Source: Hymenobacter amundsenii (GTDB taxonomy: Bacteria > Bacteroidota > Bacteroidia > Cytophagales > Hymenobacteraceae). From it: 64,000 nucleotides of DNA. Numbering within the stretch: position 1 is the first letter of the stretch; every line of letters begins with the position of its first letter. A program made the translations under genes and the position numbers. Where the stretch lies: the NCBI RefSeq assembly GCF_002204745.1, contig NZ_NIRR01000003.1:62001-126000 (forward strand). The letters are read 5' to 3'. The notes beneath the pieces were generated by a model, which searched no databases, was not told the origin of the DNA, and was given only the letters and a program-made list of their open reading frames with translations. Below, in pieces: positions 25,573 to 34,349 of this stretch.

Positions 25573-27186
25573 CTAGTGGCCGATGGCTTCTACCTGGGGA
25601 ATGTCGCGCAACTCCAGGTTGATGCCGCGGTCGGGGGCCGAGAGGCGGAAGTTCTCAATGGCTTCGAGCACGTCGTAATCGATGAACGAGGAGTCGGAGC
25701 CGTCGATGACAACCATGGAGTTAAAGGGCAATTCTTCCAGGACCTTGATAATGCTGGCCTTGTTGAGGAAGGATACCTGCTGGGAAAGCCGCAAAATAAT
25801 GGGCCCCTTGTCCTGCCCCGGCGTAACCGGCTTGCTCAGGAAATAAGCCGAGTTGTAATTGGCTTTCAGGATGTAAAAGATGCCTACAACCAGACCCAAT
25901 ACCACGCCCTTCAGCAGATCAGTAAACAGAATGGCGGTGATGGTGATAATGAAGGGAAGGAACTGCTGCCAACCCAGTTTCCACTGAGTGCGGTACAGTG
26001 CCGGATTGGTGAGTTTGTAACCAATAACGAGCAAAATGGCCGCCAGAGCCGACAACGGAATTTTGTTGAGCACCGACCCGAGAAATAACAGACTCACGAG
26101 TAATAGCAAGCCGTGGAAGAAGGCCGACATGCGCGTTTGGCCACCAGAGTTGATGTTGGCCGAGCTGCGCACAATAACCGCCGTCATGGGCAAACCGCCG
26201 AGCAGACCGCTGATCATGTTACCCGTGCCCTGGGCCATCATTTCGCGGTTGGTGGGGGTGGTGCGCTTGTGGGGGTCGAGCTTGTCGACGGCTTCTACGC
26301 TGAGCAGGGTTTCGAGCGAGGCCACAATGGCGATGGTGAAGGCTACGGTGTAGGTGGCCGGACGAGTAAAGGCCGACCAGTCGGGCGAGGTAATTAGTTG
26401 GGCCGCGTCCTGCAGCGATTGGATGCGGGGTAAGTTCACCATGTGGTCGGGCCGGATGCTGAGCATGGGGACCATCGAGCCGAAGTATACGTTCAGCAGA
26501 ATTGCTACCACCACCACTACCAGCGCCCCGGGTACCAGCTGGGCTATTTTGCTATGCTTGCTGAGCACCTTATCCCAGAGCAGCAGCACGACCAGGCATA
26601 CCAACCCGATCAGGGCCGAGCCGGGCCGGAAGTTTTCCAAGGCGTTGCCGATTTCGCTGAACGTGTTGCGGCCATCGAACTGCAAAAAGCTCAGGTCGGA
26701 AAAATAGTCGGTGTCGATGCCCAGAAAGTGCGGAATCTGCTTGAGAATCAGAATCAGGCCAATGGCGGCCAGCATGCCGCGAATAACGGAGGTGGGGAAA
26801 TACAGGCCGATAATGCCCGCCCGGGCCACGCCCAGTCCGACCTGGATGGCGCCGGCAATAACGGTGGCGGCCAGCACGGCCTCGAACGAGCCAAGCGTAC
26901 CGATGGCGGCCACGATGATGGCCGTCAGGCCGGCGGCAGGGCCGCTCACGCTCAGGGCCGAGCCGCTGAGCCAGGAAACTACCACGCCGCCCACAATGCC
27001 GGCAATAACGCCCGAAAGCAGCGGCGCGCCCGAGGCCAGTGAAATACCCAGACACAGCGGCAGCGCCACTAGGAACACCACCAAACCGGCAGGCAGGTCT
27101 TTGCTAAAGGAAGAAAACGGGGAGGGCATACGGCTAGCCAGACCTGCGTTAGCAGTCGGCCCGTTTACCGGGGTAATTTTGGACAT
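25573..27186 (-). CDS. SulP family inorganic anion (probably bicarbonate or sulfate) transporter
   Basis: The 537-residue membrane protein has the SulP fold with about 12-14 helices, starting at KDLPAGLVVFLVALPLCLGISLASGAPL. Family signatures include SVIRGMLAAIGLILILKQ and the central region LETLLSVEAVDKLDPHKRTTPTNREMMAQGTGNM. The last about 100 residues form a STAS-like domain (MVVIDGSDSSFIDYDVLEAI). The partner beta-carbonic anhydrase gene directly downstream suggests bicarbonate as substrate, by analogy with other SulP-CA pairs. The ATG at 27186 is preferred; a start at 27219 would add 11 residues. A promoter with an AT-rich upstream region is visible. Confidence 0.9.
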   Translation of the reverse strand: MSKITPVNGPTANAGLASRMPSPFSSFSKDLPAGLVVFLVALPLCLGISLASGAPLLSGVIAGIVGGVVVSWLSGSALSVSGPAAGLTAIIVAAIGTLGSFEAVLAATVIAGAIQVGLGVARAGIIGLYFPTSVIRGMLAAIGLILILKQIPHFLGIDTDYFSDLSFLQFDGRNTFSEIGNALENFRPGSALIGLVCLVVLLLWDKVLSKHSKIAQLVPGALVVVVVAILLNVYFGSMVPMLSIRPDHMVNLPRIQSLQDAAQLITSPDWSAFTRPATYTVAFTIAIVASLETLLSVEAVDKLDPHKRTTPTNREMMAQGTGNMISGLLGGLPMTAVIVRSSANINSGGQTRMSAFFHGLLLLVSLLFLGSVLNKIPLSALAAILLVIGYKLTNPALYRTQWKLGWQQFLPFIITITAILFTDLLKGVVLGLVVGIFYILKANYNSAYFLSKPVTPGQDKGPIILRLSQQVSFLNKASIIKVLEELPFNSMVVIDGSDSSFIDYDVLEAIENFRLSAPDRGINLELRDIPQVEAIGH

Positions 27187-27255
27187 AAGCTGAGGGAAGC
27201 TTTGAGGGGCGGAGTGCATCAGCCGGCAACCGTATAGACAGCCTTCTGATCATCG

Positions 27256-27286
27256 CAATACTATAGGGCAAGTGTTAAGACCCAAT
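27256..27286 (-). promoter_or_regulatory. Promoter of the SulP-carbonic anhydrase operon
   Basis: On the minus strand ATTG (27283-27286) is followed after 19 nt by TAGTATTG (27256-27263), each one base from consensus with ideal spacing. The region upstream to 27350 is AT-rich. Confidence 0.65.
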
Positions 27287-27360
27287 TAAAAGGAGGTTAA
27301 AACCCCATTAAACACCTATAATTGTTTTAATTTCAGATAGTTATTGAATAAAAATACTGC

Positions 27361-27457
27361 TGATTAGCCCAAGATGCGGACTAGAAAAAAGGCTAGCGCT
27401 CCTGCTTGCAAAGCAGACGCCTAGCCTTTTTTCTAGTCCGCATCTTGGGGCTAATCA
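27361..27457. terminator. Very long hairpin after the histidine kinase gene
   Basis: Arms of about 36 bp (27361-27396 and 27421-27457) pair perfectly except for a one-base bulge, with a smaller hairpin GCTTGCAAAGC in the loop. The stem contains CTAGCCTTTTTTCTAG, so it can terminate transcription coming from the kinase gene. It also insulates the SulP promoter. Confidence 0.8.
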
Positions 27458-27485
27458 GGGCTTGCTGGTCAAACTCGACCAAAAT

Positions 27486-28910
27486 TTACCCCCACCCCGA
27501 AAATTCAGGCCTGTCAATGGCCGGCAGGTCGAGCACAACGGCCGTGCCCTGGCCCAATTCGCTTGCCACCTCCACGCGGCCACCGTGCAGCTCCATTATT
27601 TTGGCCGTGAGCGGCAGGCCAATGCCGTGCCCAGGCACGGTACGGGTCGCCTCGGCCCGGAAGAAAGGCACAAATACCTGCTGGCGGTCGGTTTCATTCA
27701 TACCCAACCCCTGGTCGCGGACGGTGAGCCGGACCCGGGTGCGGGTGGCCGCCAGCGTGGCCACGATGGGGGCCGTGCTGCCAACCGAGAACTTGCAGGC
27801 ATTTTCCATAATGTTGAGGAAGGCCGAAAGCAGCAGCGCCTCGTTGCCCAGCACGGTAAAGGGCGCGTGGCGGGGCGCGTCGGGCGTTTCGCTGAAGTCG
27901 AGGTCGATGCGGCAGGTGGGCTGGCGGCGGTAGAGCTCCTCGTGGGCCTGCAGCAGCAACTCATCCAGGCGCAGGGGCGTACGGGGCACCTGGCTGGGGT
28001 CGTCGGAGGCGCGGGCAATCTGGAGCAGGCCGTTGGCCAAGTCCTTGAGCAGGCGGGCCGCGTCGAGCGTGCTCTGGAGCACGGCGCGGTATTCGGCGGT
28101 GCTGCGCTCCTGTTGCAGCAACGCTACTTCGAGCTGCCCAATAATGGCGGCCAGCGGGGTGCGCAGCTCGTGCGAAGCATCACGCACAAAGGTCCGCTGG
28201 CCCCCAAAGGCCGTTTCGAGGCGGTCGAGCAAACTGTTGAAGCGCTGGGCCAGCAACGATACTTCGTCGTAGCCCTCGGCCCGGCTCAGGCGGCGGTGCA
28301 GGTCGGAGGCCGTAATCTGGTCCACTTCTCCCACAATACGCTTCATGGGCTGCAAGGCCTGGCCAGCGAAAAACCAGCCCCCGATGCCCACCACCACGAA
28401 CGAGGCCAACAGCCCGAAAACCAACACCGTGAGCAGGTTATCGAGTTTCTGGCGGCTGTCGGCATCCACCGACGAGGCTACCACCACAAAGTTGCCCCGG
28501 CCGGGGTCATGATAAAGCAGACCCACCGTCTGGCGGTGCGCAGCTTCGAGCAGCACTTCGCGGCCATCGCGGCGTATTTCCCGCAGCAGCGAACGGGGCA
28601 CCGCGCGCCCCACATTTCCTTCCTTGAACACCACCTGGTTGCGGGTACCAAATACGCGCACTTCTTCCTCGGGCAGGGTGCGGTAGAACTGCCGCAGGTA
28701 GCGCCGGTACGAGGCCCGGCTGGCCTCATCCTCGCGGCGGGTACCATCGAGGTATACGTGGGCCACAATGCGGGCCCGCGCGAACAGACTCTCGGTGAAT
28801 GCCTCCCGCCGCGACTGGTAGGTGAAGTAGTAAATCACGGTGGCAAACAGCAGCAGCGTCACCACCAGAATAGCCACGAACTGCAACGTCAGCCGGGTAC
28901 GAATAGACAT
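27486..28910 (-). CDS. Sensor histidine kinase with HAMP domain
   Basis: The 474-residue kinase has membrane helices at about 8-28 and 160-182 that bracket a periplasmic sensor region of about 130 residues. A HAMP domain follows (GQALQPMKRIVGEVDQITASDL). The phospho-acceptor is His 247 in ASHELRTPLAAI. The ATPase part shows the N box (NIMENACKFS), the G1 box (DQGLGMNETD) and the G2 region (GHGIGLPLTAKIMELHGG). It follows its response regulator gene with an 82-nt spacer that holds an inverted repeat. The architecture is that of CusS/ArlS-type metal or envelope sensors; the signal is not known. Confidence 0.92.
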   Translation of the reverse strand: MSIRTRLTLQFVAILVVTLLLFATVIYYFTYQSRREAFTESLFARARIVAHVYLDGTRREDEASRASYRRYLRQFYRTLPEEEVRVFGTRNQVVFKEGNVGRAVPRSLLREIRRDGREVLLEAAHRQTVGLLYHDPGRGNFVVVASSVDADSRQKLDNLLTVLVFGLLASFVVVGIGGWFFAGQALQPMKRIVGEVDQITASDLHRRLSRAEGYDEVSLLAQRFNSLLDRLETAFGGQRTFVRDASHELRTPLAAIIGQLEVALLQQERSTAEYRAVLQSTLDAARLLKDLANGLLQIARASDDPSQVPRTPLRLDELLLQAHEELYRRQPTCRIDLDFSETPDAPRHAPFTVLGNEALLLSAFLNIMENACKFSVGSTAPIVATLAATRTRVRLTVRDQGLGMNETDRQQVFVPFFRAEATRTVPGHGIGLPLTAKIMELHGGRVEVASELGQGTAVVLDLPAIDRPEFSGWG

Positions 28911-28915
28911 AATTC

Positions 28916-28988
28916 AGTTGCTAGATGCCAGTTGTCAGTTGCCGGTTGTCGATGGTTTGAGTGGACGTACAACTAGCAACTGACAACT
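28916..28988. repeat. Imperfect inverted repeat, CCAGTTGTCAGTTGC family, between regulator and kinase
   Basis: A 20-bp arm (28930-28949) pairs with 28969-28988 with two mismatches. It fills most of the 82-nt spacer between the response regulator stop and the kinase ATG and would form a hairpin in the shared mRNA. Confidence 0.75.
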
Positions 28989-28992
28989 AAAT

Positions 28993-29670
28993 TTACTCCT
29001 CCTTCATCACGTAGCCCATCCCCACGAGGGTATGGATGAGCTTGGGCGTAAAGTCCTTATCGAGCTTCTTACGCAGGAAATTGATGTAAACATCAATAAC
29101 GTTAGAGCCAGTGTCGAAGCTGGTTTCCCAGACTTGCTCCAGAATATCGACCCGCGATACCACGCGGTTCTGGTTGCGCAGCAGGTATTCGAGCAAAGCA
29201 AATTCGCGGGCCGTGAGCTGAATGGGCTGGCCGGCCCGCTGCACCACTTTGCGGGCCGGGTCGAGGGTGAGGTCGGCGAGGCGCAGAACACTGCCGGTCG
29301 CGGGCGTTTCGTGGCGGCGGCGCGTAAGGGCCCGGATGCGGGCCAGCAGCTCCTGAAAAGCAAAGGGCTTAACCAGGTAATCATCGGCCCCGGCATCGAG
29401 GCCCCTGATTTTATCGTCGGTTTCGCCCAGGGCCGTGAGCATGAGAATGGGTACACCCGTGTTTCGGGCCCGCACCTGCCGGCACACTTCCAGCCCGCTC
29501 AGGCCCGGCAGCAGCGTATCAAGAATCAGCAGGTCGTACTCTCCCTGCAGAGCCAGGCGCAGGCCGAGCAGGCCGTCGGCGGCCAGATCTACGCTGTGGT
29601 GTTGTTCGGTGAGTCCCTGATGCAGAAAGGCCGCTACTTTGGGTTCGTCTTCGACCAGCAGAATTTTCAT
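28993..29670 (-). CDS. OmpR-family response regulator
   Basis: The 225-residue regulator has a receiver domain with the acidic pair Glu 7-Asp 8, phospho-acceptor Asp 51 (LLILDTLLPG), Thr 79 and Lys 100 (YLVKPF). A winged-helix DNA-binding domain follows (LTAREFALLEYLLRNQNRVVSR, FLRKKLD, HTLVGMGYVM). It is the first gene of a two-gene unit with the histidine kinase at 27486-28910 and is divergent from the polysaccharide export genes. Target genes are not evident from the window. Confidence 0.95.
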   Translation of the reverse strand: MKILLVEDEPKVAAFLHQGLTEQHHSVDLAADGLLGLRLALQGEYDLLILDTLLPGLSGLEVCRQVRARNTGVPILMLTALGETDDKIRGLDAGADDYLVKPFAFQELLARIRALTRRRHETPATGSVLRLADLTLDPARKVVQRAGQPIQLTAREFALLEYLLRNQNRVVSRVDILEQVWETSFDTGSNVIDVYINFLRKKLDKDFTPKLIHTLVGMGYVMKEE

Positions 29671-29847
29671 GGGAGCGTGAGGTAGCGACGGATGAGCCCG
29701 AAGGTAGTACGCGTAGGCATAATGTACAGTCCGGGTGCTACGGCGGGCCGCCAGCGCATCTTTGCGCGCATCTTACTTTCTATCCTTCAACAGCTTTTAT
29801 AGCCACCCAGTTGACCATGAATCTTATATGAATAATTTTATTTTATC

Positions 29848-29878
29848 TTGTCTTTTATTAATTAGTCCAATATGTTTG
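29848..29878 (+). promoter_or_regulatory. Promoter of the polysaccharide export operon
   Basis: TTG at 29848-29850, 20-nt spacer, then TATGTTTG (29871-29878), a perfect TAnnTTTG box, in a strongly AT-rich stretch. The leader to the ATG at 29957 is about 70 nt. Confidence 0.75.
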
Positions 29879-29956
29879 CGGAAATGTTCAATACTCTTAC
29901 CTTAGTACCGAACTCTTCCCAAACGTCTTCTTCATTCTCGCTACCCATCTCCCCTT

Positions 29957-30739
29957 ATGCAGCTACATCGTCCTTATTTTCTCGTGTTGCTGCTCCTGGT
30001 ACTGACCGGGCTGGGCGGTTGCGTTTCCCAGAAAAACCTACCCTACCTGCAAGGAGCCACTTATAACAGCCGCCAGCCGGTTGTAGTCGAAAATATCCGG
30101 CAGCAGTACCGGGTGCAGCCGGGCGACGTGCTCAGCATCCGGGTACAGAGCGTGCAGCCCCAGCTCAACGACATTTTCAACGTCGATAACCGGTCGGCGC
30201 TCAATGGCGACCCCGGCAACCTGTTTCTGAGTGGCTACTCGGTCGATCAGGCCGGCAACATCAACCTGCCCACCGTGGGGCCGTTGCGGGTGGAGGGCCT
30301 GCTGGTAGAGGAAGTGCAGGTGGCCGTGCAGCAGCAGATCAACAAGTTTGCGCGCGATGCCAACGTGCTCGTCAAGCTGCTTTCGTTCAAGGTTACGGTG
30401 CTGGGCGAGGTGCGCACCCCGGGCCGCTATTTCGTGTACAACGCCCAATGTACCTTGCTCGAAGGCCTGGGGCTGGCCGGCGACTTAACCGAATTCGGCA
30501 ACCGCCAGAACGTGAAGCTCATCCGCCAAACGGCCAAGGGCTCGGAAGTGGTGCTGCTCGACCTCACCGACCCGGCCTTGCTGTCTTCGCCCTACTTCTA
30601 CCTGCTGCCCAACGATGCGCTGTACGTGGAGCCGCTCCCGGCCCGGGCCAACCGCGGCAATGCCACCAACCTGGGGTTGGTATTCGCCGGCATCTCGTCG
30701 GTCGTGCTCATTCTCAGCTACCTGAACGTGTTCAAGTAG
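29957..30739 (+). CDS. Polysaccharide export outer-membrane lipoprotein (Wza/GumB-like)
   Basis: The 260-residue product is a lipoprotein (signal ending LTGLGGC, Cys 22). It carries the poly_export domain (YRVQPGDVLSIRVQ near residue 50) and a SLBB-like segment (KVTVLGEVRTPGRYFVYNAQCTLLEGLGLAG). A C-terminal hydrophobic helix (LVFAGISSVVLILSYLNVF) is typical of Bacteroidota members. It forms the outer-membrane channel for capsule or exopolysaccharide. The Wzc-like kinase gene follows 80 nt downstream on the same strand. Confidence 0.93.
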   Translation: MQLHRPYFLVLLLLVLTGLGGCVSQKNLPYLQGATYNSRQPVVVENIRQQYRVQPGDVLSIRVQSVQPQLNDIFNVDNRSALNGDPGNLFLSGYSVDQAGNINLPTVGPLRVEGLLVEEVQVAVQQQINKFARDANVLVKLLSFKVTVLGEVRTPGRYFVYNAQCTLLEGLGLAGDLTEFGNRQNVKLIRQTAKGSEVVLLDLTDPALLSSPYFYLLPNDALYVEPLPARANRGNATNLGLVFAGISSVVLILSYLNVFK

Positions 30740-30819
30740 CGGCCCCGCCGCCGCTGTAGCAAGTCGCTGCCGGCTTGCTACGCTTAGCTCTTCTCCCATT
30801 TGCACCAGCGCCCATCGTT

Positions 30820-33231
30820 ATGGAATCTGCTCAACTCTCCCCTGCCTCCGCCTCTGCTGCCGATGTGACACTGTCTGAACTTTGGTTTCAGCTGCGCCGC
30901 CGCTGGCCGTGGTTTGTAGGCTCGCTGCTGCTGGCGGGGCTGGCCGCTTTCCTCTACCTGCGCGTTACGCCGCCCGAGTACGCCTTCCGCAGCACCCTGC
31001 TGCTGGGCGACCAGGCTACGGGCTCGAAGCAGACCCAGGAGCTGCTCCAGATGCTGGAGGTGAAGGATAAAGGCCCCAAAATGGAAGACGAAATTGGGGT
31101 GCTGACGTCGGCCGATCTGGTGGGCCAGGTACTCGACCGCCTGCCCTTCGAAGTAACTTACCACGCCGCCCCCGCCACCTGGCTCAACTCGGTGGCTGAG
31201 GTGCAGGTGCGCGAACAGGCCGCTACCACGGCGCCCTTTCGCCTGCGGCCCCTGCCCACAGCGCCGCAGCTCACAGGTGTGCGCATTTACGTAACGCCAC
31301 TGCCCAACGGCCGCTTCCGGGTACGGGCCGATGCCGCCAAAGGCCAGCTTTATGAGCTGCCCACCGGCCGCCTCGTGCAGGATGTACTCGCTCCCCGCCT
31401 CGACGAGGTGGTGGGGGCCGGCGACACACTCCGGACTCCGCTGCTTACGGCCGTTATACAGCCCGTAACTACCAACGCGGCCGAGGCCATTAAGGCCGAC
31501 GGGCACTACTTCGTGCTGCTCCACGACCGTGGCAACTTGATTCGGGAGTACCAACAGCACCTGGGCGTACACCCCATCGACCGCGAATCGCGGATTGTGG
31601 AGCTTACCAGCAAGGGTGCGGTGCCGGCTAAAGAAACGCAGTTTCTCGACACGCTTATGGCCGTGTACATGCAGAACGACCTGCGGGCCAAAAACCTGAC
31701 GGGCCAGAAAACGGTAGCCTTCCTCAACGAGCAAATTCAGCAACTGGCCCGGTCAGTTGGCACATCGGCGGCAGCCATCAGTTCGTTTCGCACCACCCAG
31801 GGCGTGGTCGATGTAGAGGCGCAGTCGGTGAGCGGTATTCAACAGCAGAGCGAGCTGGAAAGCCGCCGGGCCCGGGTAAGCACCAATCAGAAGTATTACC
31901 GCAACATGCTCAGCTACCTGCGTGAGCGCCAGGGCACGAGCCAGATTGCGGCCCCTACCAGCATGGGCATCGAAGACCCGGTGGTGGATAAGCTGATTCT
32001 GCAGCTGGCCGAACTCAATAGCCAGCGCGCTGCGCTGGAGGTAAACGCCAGCGCCGGCAACCCGCTGGTCACGATCCTCGATGAGCGCATCCGGGTGGCT
32101 AAGGAGAGCCTGACCCAGACGCTGGCCAACATGAGCCGGGCGGCTGATATTGCCTTGGGCGATTTGGATACCCAACTGGCCCGGGTCCGGAGCACGATGA
32201 GCCGCATGCCAGAAAACGAACGGCAGCTGTCTGAACTGCGCAGCAAATCGGAGTTCAACGACAAAAATTACCAGTTTCTGGTGGAGAAGCGGGCCGAGGC
32301 GGCCATTGCACTGGCCACCAACGCCACTGATAAAAAAGTAGTGGACGCGGCGGCAATGAGTGGCACTGGCCCGCTGGCGCCCAAGCCAGGCATGGTAATG
32401 CTGCTGGCCCTGCTGGGCGGCTTGCTGGTGCCAACCGGCCTGTCGTTGCTGCTCGACAAGGCCAACAGCCGTATTCAGAGCAAGCAGGACCTATCCCGCA
32501 TCACCAGCATCCCGATGCTGGGCGTAGTGGCCCACGGTACCAAGCAGGATAAGGCGACGATGCTGCAAAACCCCAAGGGGCCACTGGCCGAGTCGTTCCG
32601 CTCCATCCGCGTAAACCTGCAGTACCTCTCGGCTGGCCTCGACAAGCAGGTAATTGGCGTCACCTCATCGGTACCGGGCGAGGGTAAAACCTTCTGCGCC
32701 GTAAACCTGGCGGCCGAAATGGCCCTGAGCAACCGTAAAGTGCTGCTACTCGAATGCGACCTACGCCGCCCCGCTGTCATGGCCTACTTCGGGCTGGCCG
32801 AAACGGGCGCCCCATATGGCCTGAGCACGTACCTGGCCGGCGAGAGCACGCTCGACGAAAGCCGCCAGCCCTCGGGTGTACCCAACCTCGACGTACTGGG
32901 CTGCGGCCCCCTGCCGGCCAACCCCACTCAGCTACTAGAAGGCCCGCGCATGACCGAGCTCATGGCCGAGTTACGCCGGCAGTACGACTACATACTGGTC
33001 GATACGCCCCCGACGGGCTACGTGGCCGAGTTTTTCCTGTTGCTGCACCACCTTGATGCCAACATATATGTGGTGCGCCAGAACTACACCGATAAGTCGC
33101 TGATCAGTAACATTGATGAATTGCACCTGAACAACAAAATCAAGCACGTGTACCTGATTATCAACGATGTGCACTTCACCAGCACCTATGAGTACCGCTA
33201 TAAGAAAGATGCATATACCTACGGCTATTAG
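30820..33231 (+). CDS. Polysaccharide biosynthesis tyrosine autokinase (Wzc-like)
   Basis: The 803-residue inner-membrane protein combines a chain-length (Wzz/GNVR) domain with a cytoplasmic BY-kinase. A membrane helix lies near 35-53, a long periplasmic coiled-coil region with LSELRSKSEFNDKNYQFLVEKRAEA runs up to a second helix near 525, and the kinase follows. The kinase shows Walker A SSVPGEGKTF (about 617-626), Walker A' LLLECDLRRP and Walker B DYILVDTPP. The tail is a tyrosine cluster (YEYRYKKDAYTYGY), the autophosphorylation site. The ATG at 30820 is chosen over an upstream in-frame start. It works with the export lipoprotein in capsule or exopolysaccharide assembly; no glycosyltransferases are in the window. 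Confidence 0.93.
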   Translation: MESAQLSPASASAADVTLSELWFQLRRRWPWFVGSLLLAGLAAFLYLRVTPPEYAFRSTLLLGDQATGSKQTQELLQMLEVKDKGPKMEDEIGVLTSADLVGQVLDRLPFEVTYHAAPATWLNSVAEVQVREQAATTAPFRLRPLPTAPQLTGVRIYVTPLPNGRFRVRADAAKGQLYELPTGRLVQDVLAPRLDEVVGAGDTLRTPLLTAVIQPVTTNAAEAIKADGHYFVLLHDRGNLIREYQQHLGVHPIDRESRIVELTSKGAVPAKETQFLDTLMAVYMQNDLRAKNLTGQKTVAFLNEQIQQLARSVGTSAAAISSFRTTQGVVDVEAQSVSGIQQQSELESRRARVSTNQKYYRNMLSYLRERQGTSQIAAPTSMGIEDPVVDKLILQLAELNSQRAALEVNASAGNPLVTILDERIRVAKESLTQTLANMSRAADIALGDLDTQLARVRSTMSRMPENERQLSELRSKSEFNDKNYQFLVEKRAEAAIALATNATDKKVVDAAAMSGTGPLAPKPGMVMLLALLGGLLVPTGLSLLLDKANSRIQSKQDLSRITSIPMLGVVAHGTKQDKATMLQNPKGPLAESFRSIRVNLQYLSAGLDKQVIGVTSSVPGEGKTFCAVNLAAEMALSNRKVLLLECDLRRPAVMAYFGLAETGAPYGLSTYLAGESTLDESRQPSGVPNLDVLGCGPLPANPTQLLEGPRMTELMAELRRQYDYILVDTPPTGYVAEFFLLLHHLDANIYVVRQNYTDKSLISNIDELHLNNKIKHVYLIINDVHFTSTYEYRYKKDAYTYGY

Positions 33232-33277
33232 TCTACTGCAGCTGGCCGCAAACGGAACATCTGCAGCCCCACTAACG

Positions 33278-33314
33278 AAAAAAGGCCTCACTACGAAGCG
33301 TAGTGAGACCTTTT
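33278..33314. terminator. Bidirectional terminator between the Wzc-like gene and tRNA-Lys
   Basis: A 16-bp stem with one mismatch (AAAAGGCCTCACTACG and its partner) is flanked by A and T tracts. It abuts the CCA end of the tRNA gene on the minus strand. Confidence 0.85.
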
Positions 33315-33389
33315 GGTGATCCCGCTGGGATTCGAACCCAGGACCCATACATTAAAAGTGTATTGCTCTACCAGCTGAGCTACAGAATC
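33314..33389 (-). tRNA. tRNA-Lys (anticodon TTT)
   Basis: The minus strand folds into a full cloverleaf of 76 nt including the encoded CCA. The acceptor arm GATTCTG pairs with CGGGATC, the D arm is GCTC...GAGC, the anticodon stem ATACA/TGTAT holds the loop CTTTTAA, and the T arm contains GGTTCGAATCC. The anticodon is TTT, lysine. Confidence 0.95.
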
Positions 33390-33433
33390 AGTTTCTTTGC
33401 AAAAGCAACGAACGTTTTGCGCTGATTGTGGCA

Positions 33434-33464
33434 CAAAAGTAGAGTTCGGGATTTAACCGTGCAA
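33434..33464 (-). promoter_or_regulatory. Promoter of tRNA-Lys
   Basis: On the minus strand TTG (33462-33464), 20-nt spacer and TACTTTTG (33434-33441), a perfect -7 box. It lies about 45 nt before the tRNA 5' end. Confidence 0.75.
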
Positions 33465-33469
33465 CTGTT

Positions 33470-34186
33470 TTGCGTAAAAAAGCCCTCCTTTTTTTCCTAT
33501 TCCTTGCGGCATTCAGTCAACCTGTTCAGGCCCAAAAAGTTAGTTCGGCGCTTCAGAAGGCCGATTCGCTCTTCCAAGTGGGGCAAGTAGCCGAGGCCTA
33601 CCCTTGGTACCGCCGCGCCCGCGACCAGGGTAGCCTACAGTCGGACCGGCAGATACTGCGTATGGCTTACATTCAGGAAACGCTGGGCCATTATCCGGCG
33701 GCCCTTTACTACCTGAGCGTGGCCCAGGCCGGCCAGCCGCGCTACGCCACTTGGCGCAAGATGGTGGCCCTGGCTCAGGAACACCGCCTTACCGGCTACC
33801 CCGATACGTGGCGGCAAAACCTGCTTATCACGCTCCAGCGCTATTACTACCGCCTGTTGCAAGGCCTCCTCATTCTGGCCATCGTGGGAGGCACGGCCCT
33901 GCTAATTCGCCGCCGCACCGCCGACCGCGCCTGGTGGAGCGCGTATGCCGGCTACGTGCTGGGTATCGGACTATTCCTGAATCTGCTGGCCCCGGCCCGG
34001 GTGGGGCTGGTAATCCGGCCCCGGGTCCCGCTTATGGCCGGTCCTGGCGCTGGCTCCACCTGGCTAACCACCGCCGCCGCCGGCGACCGGTTCGAAGTGC
34101 TCGGCCGGCAGGATATCTGGTACCGCGTGCAGTGGCAGGGACGCGACGCCTACCTCCGCCGCCCCGACCTGCTGCTGGTGGAGTAG
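33470..34186 (+). CDS. Membrane protein with TPR-like N-terminus and SH3-like C-terminus
   Basis: The 238-residue product starts at a TTG (MRKKALLFFLFLAAFSQPVQAQ, a signal peptide); no ATG is available in this region. Residues 25-110 look like tetratricopeptide repeats (ALQKADSLFQVGQVAEAYPWYRRA, AYIQETLGHYPAALYYLSVAQ). Two hydrophobic helices lie around 128-147 and 157-178. The end resembles a bacterial SH3 domain (DRFEVLGRQDIWYRVQWQGRDAYLRR). This layout is the C-terminal part of BatE-type proteins in Bacteroidota aerotolerance operons, but no bat genes are nearby, so the role is unclear. Confidence 0.7.
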   Translation: MRKKALLFFLFLAAFSQPVQAQKVSSALQKADSLFQVGQVAEAYPWYRRARDQGSLQSDRQILRMAYIQETLGHYPAALYYLSVAQAGQPRYATWRKMVALAQEHRLTGYPDTWRQNLLITLQRYYYRLLQGLLILAIVGGTALLIRRRTADRAWWSAYAGYVLGIGLFLNLLAPARVGLVIRPRVPLMAGPGAGSTWLTTAAAGDRFEVLGRQDIWYRVQWQGRDAYLRRPDLLLVE

Positions 34187-34210
34187 TTGTCGGTTGATTA
34201 GCAATAGGAT

Positions 34211-34317
34211 CGTCATGCTGAGCGCAGCCGAAGCATCTCTACCGCTTCGCTGTGGTGCCAATCAAGCAACAGGACTACCATTGCAGTAGAGATGCTTCGG
34301 CTGCGCTCAGCATGACG
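34211..34317. repeat. Inverted repeat, GTCATGCTGAGCGCAGCCGAAGCATCTCTACC family
   Basis: Arms of 35 bp (34211-34245 and 34283-34317) are complementary with one mismatch around a 37-nt spacer. It separates two convergent genes. The same family appears at 21898-21998, 40961-41073 and, in part, 39809-39932 and 63673-63733. Confidence 0.93.
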
Positions 34318-34349
34318 GTCTCATACTGCCCCCAACAACCAGCAACGAG

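Noticed and set aside
27361..27457. Riboswitch or structured leader for the SulP gene
   Set aside because: The structure is a simple long hairpin placed after the kinase gene and before the SulP promoter, so it is better explained as a terminator.
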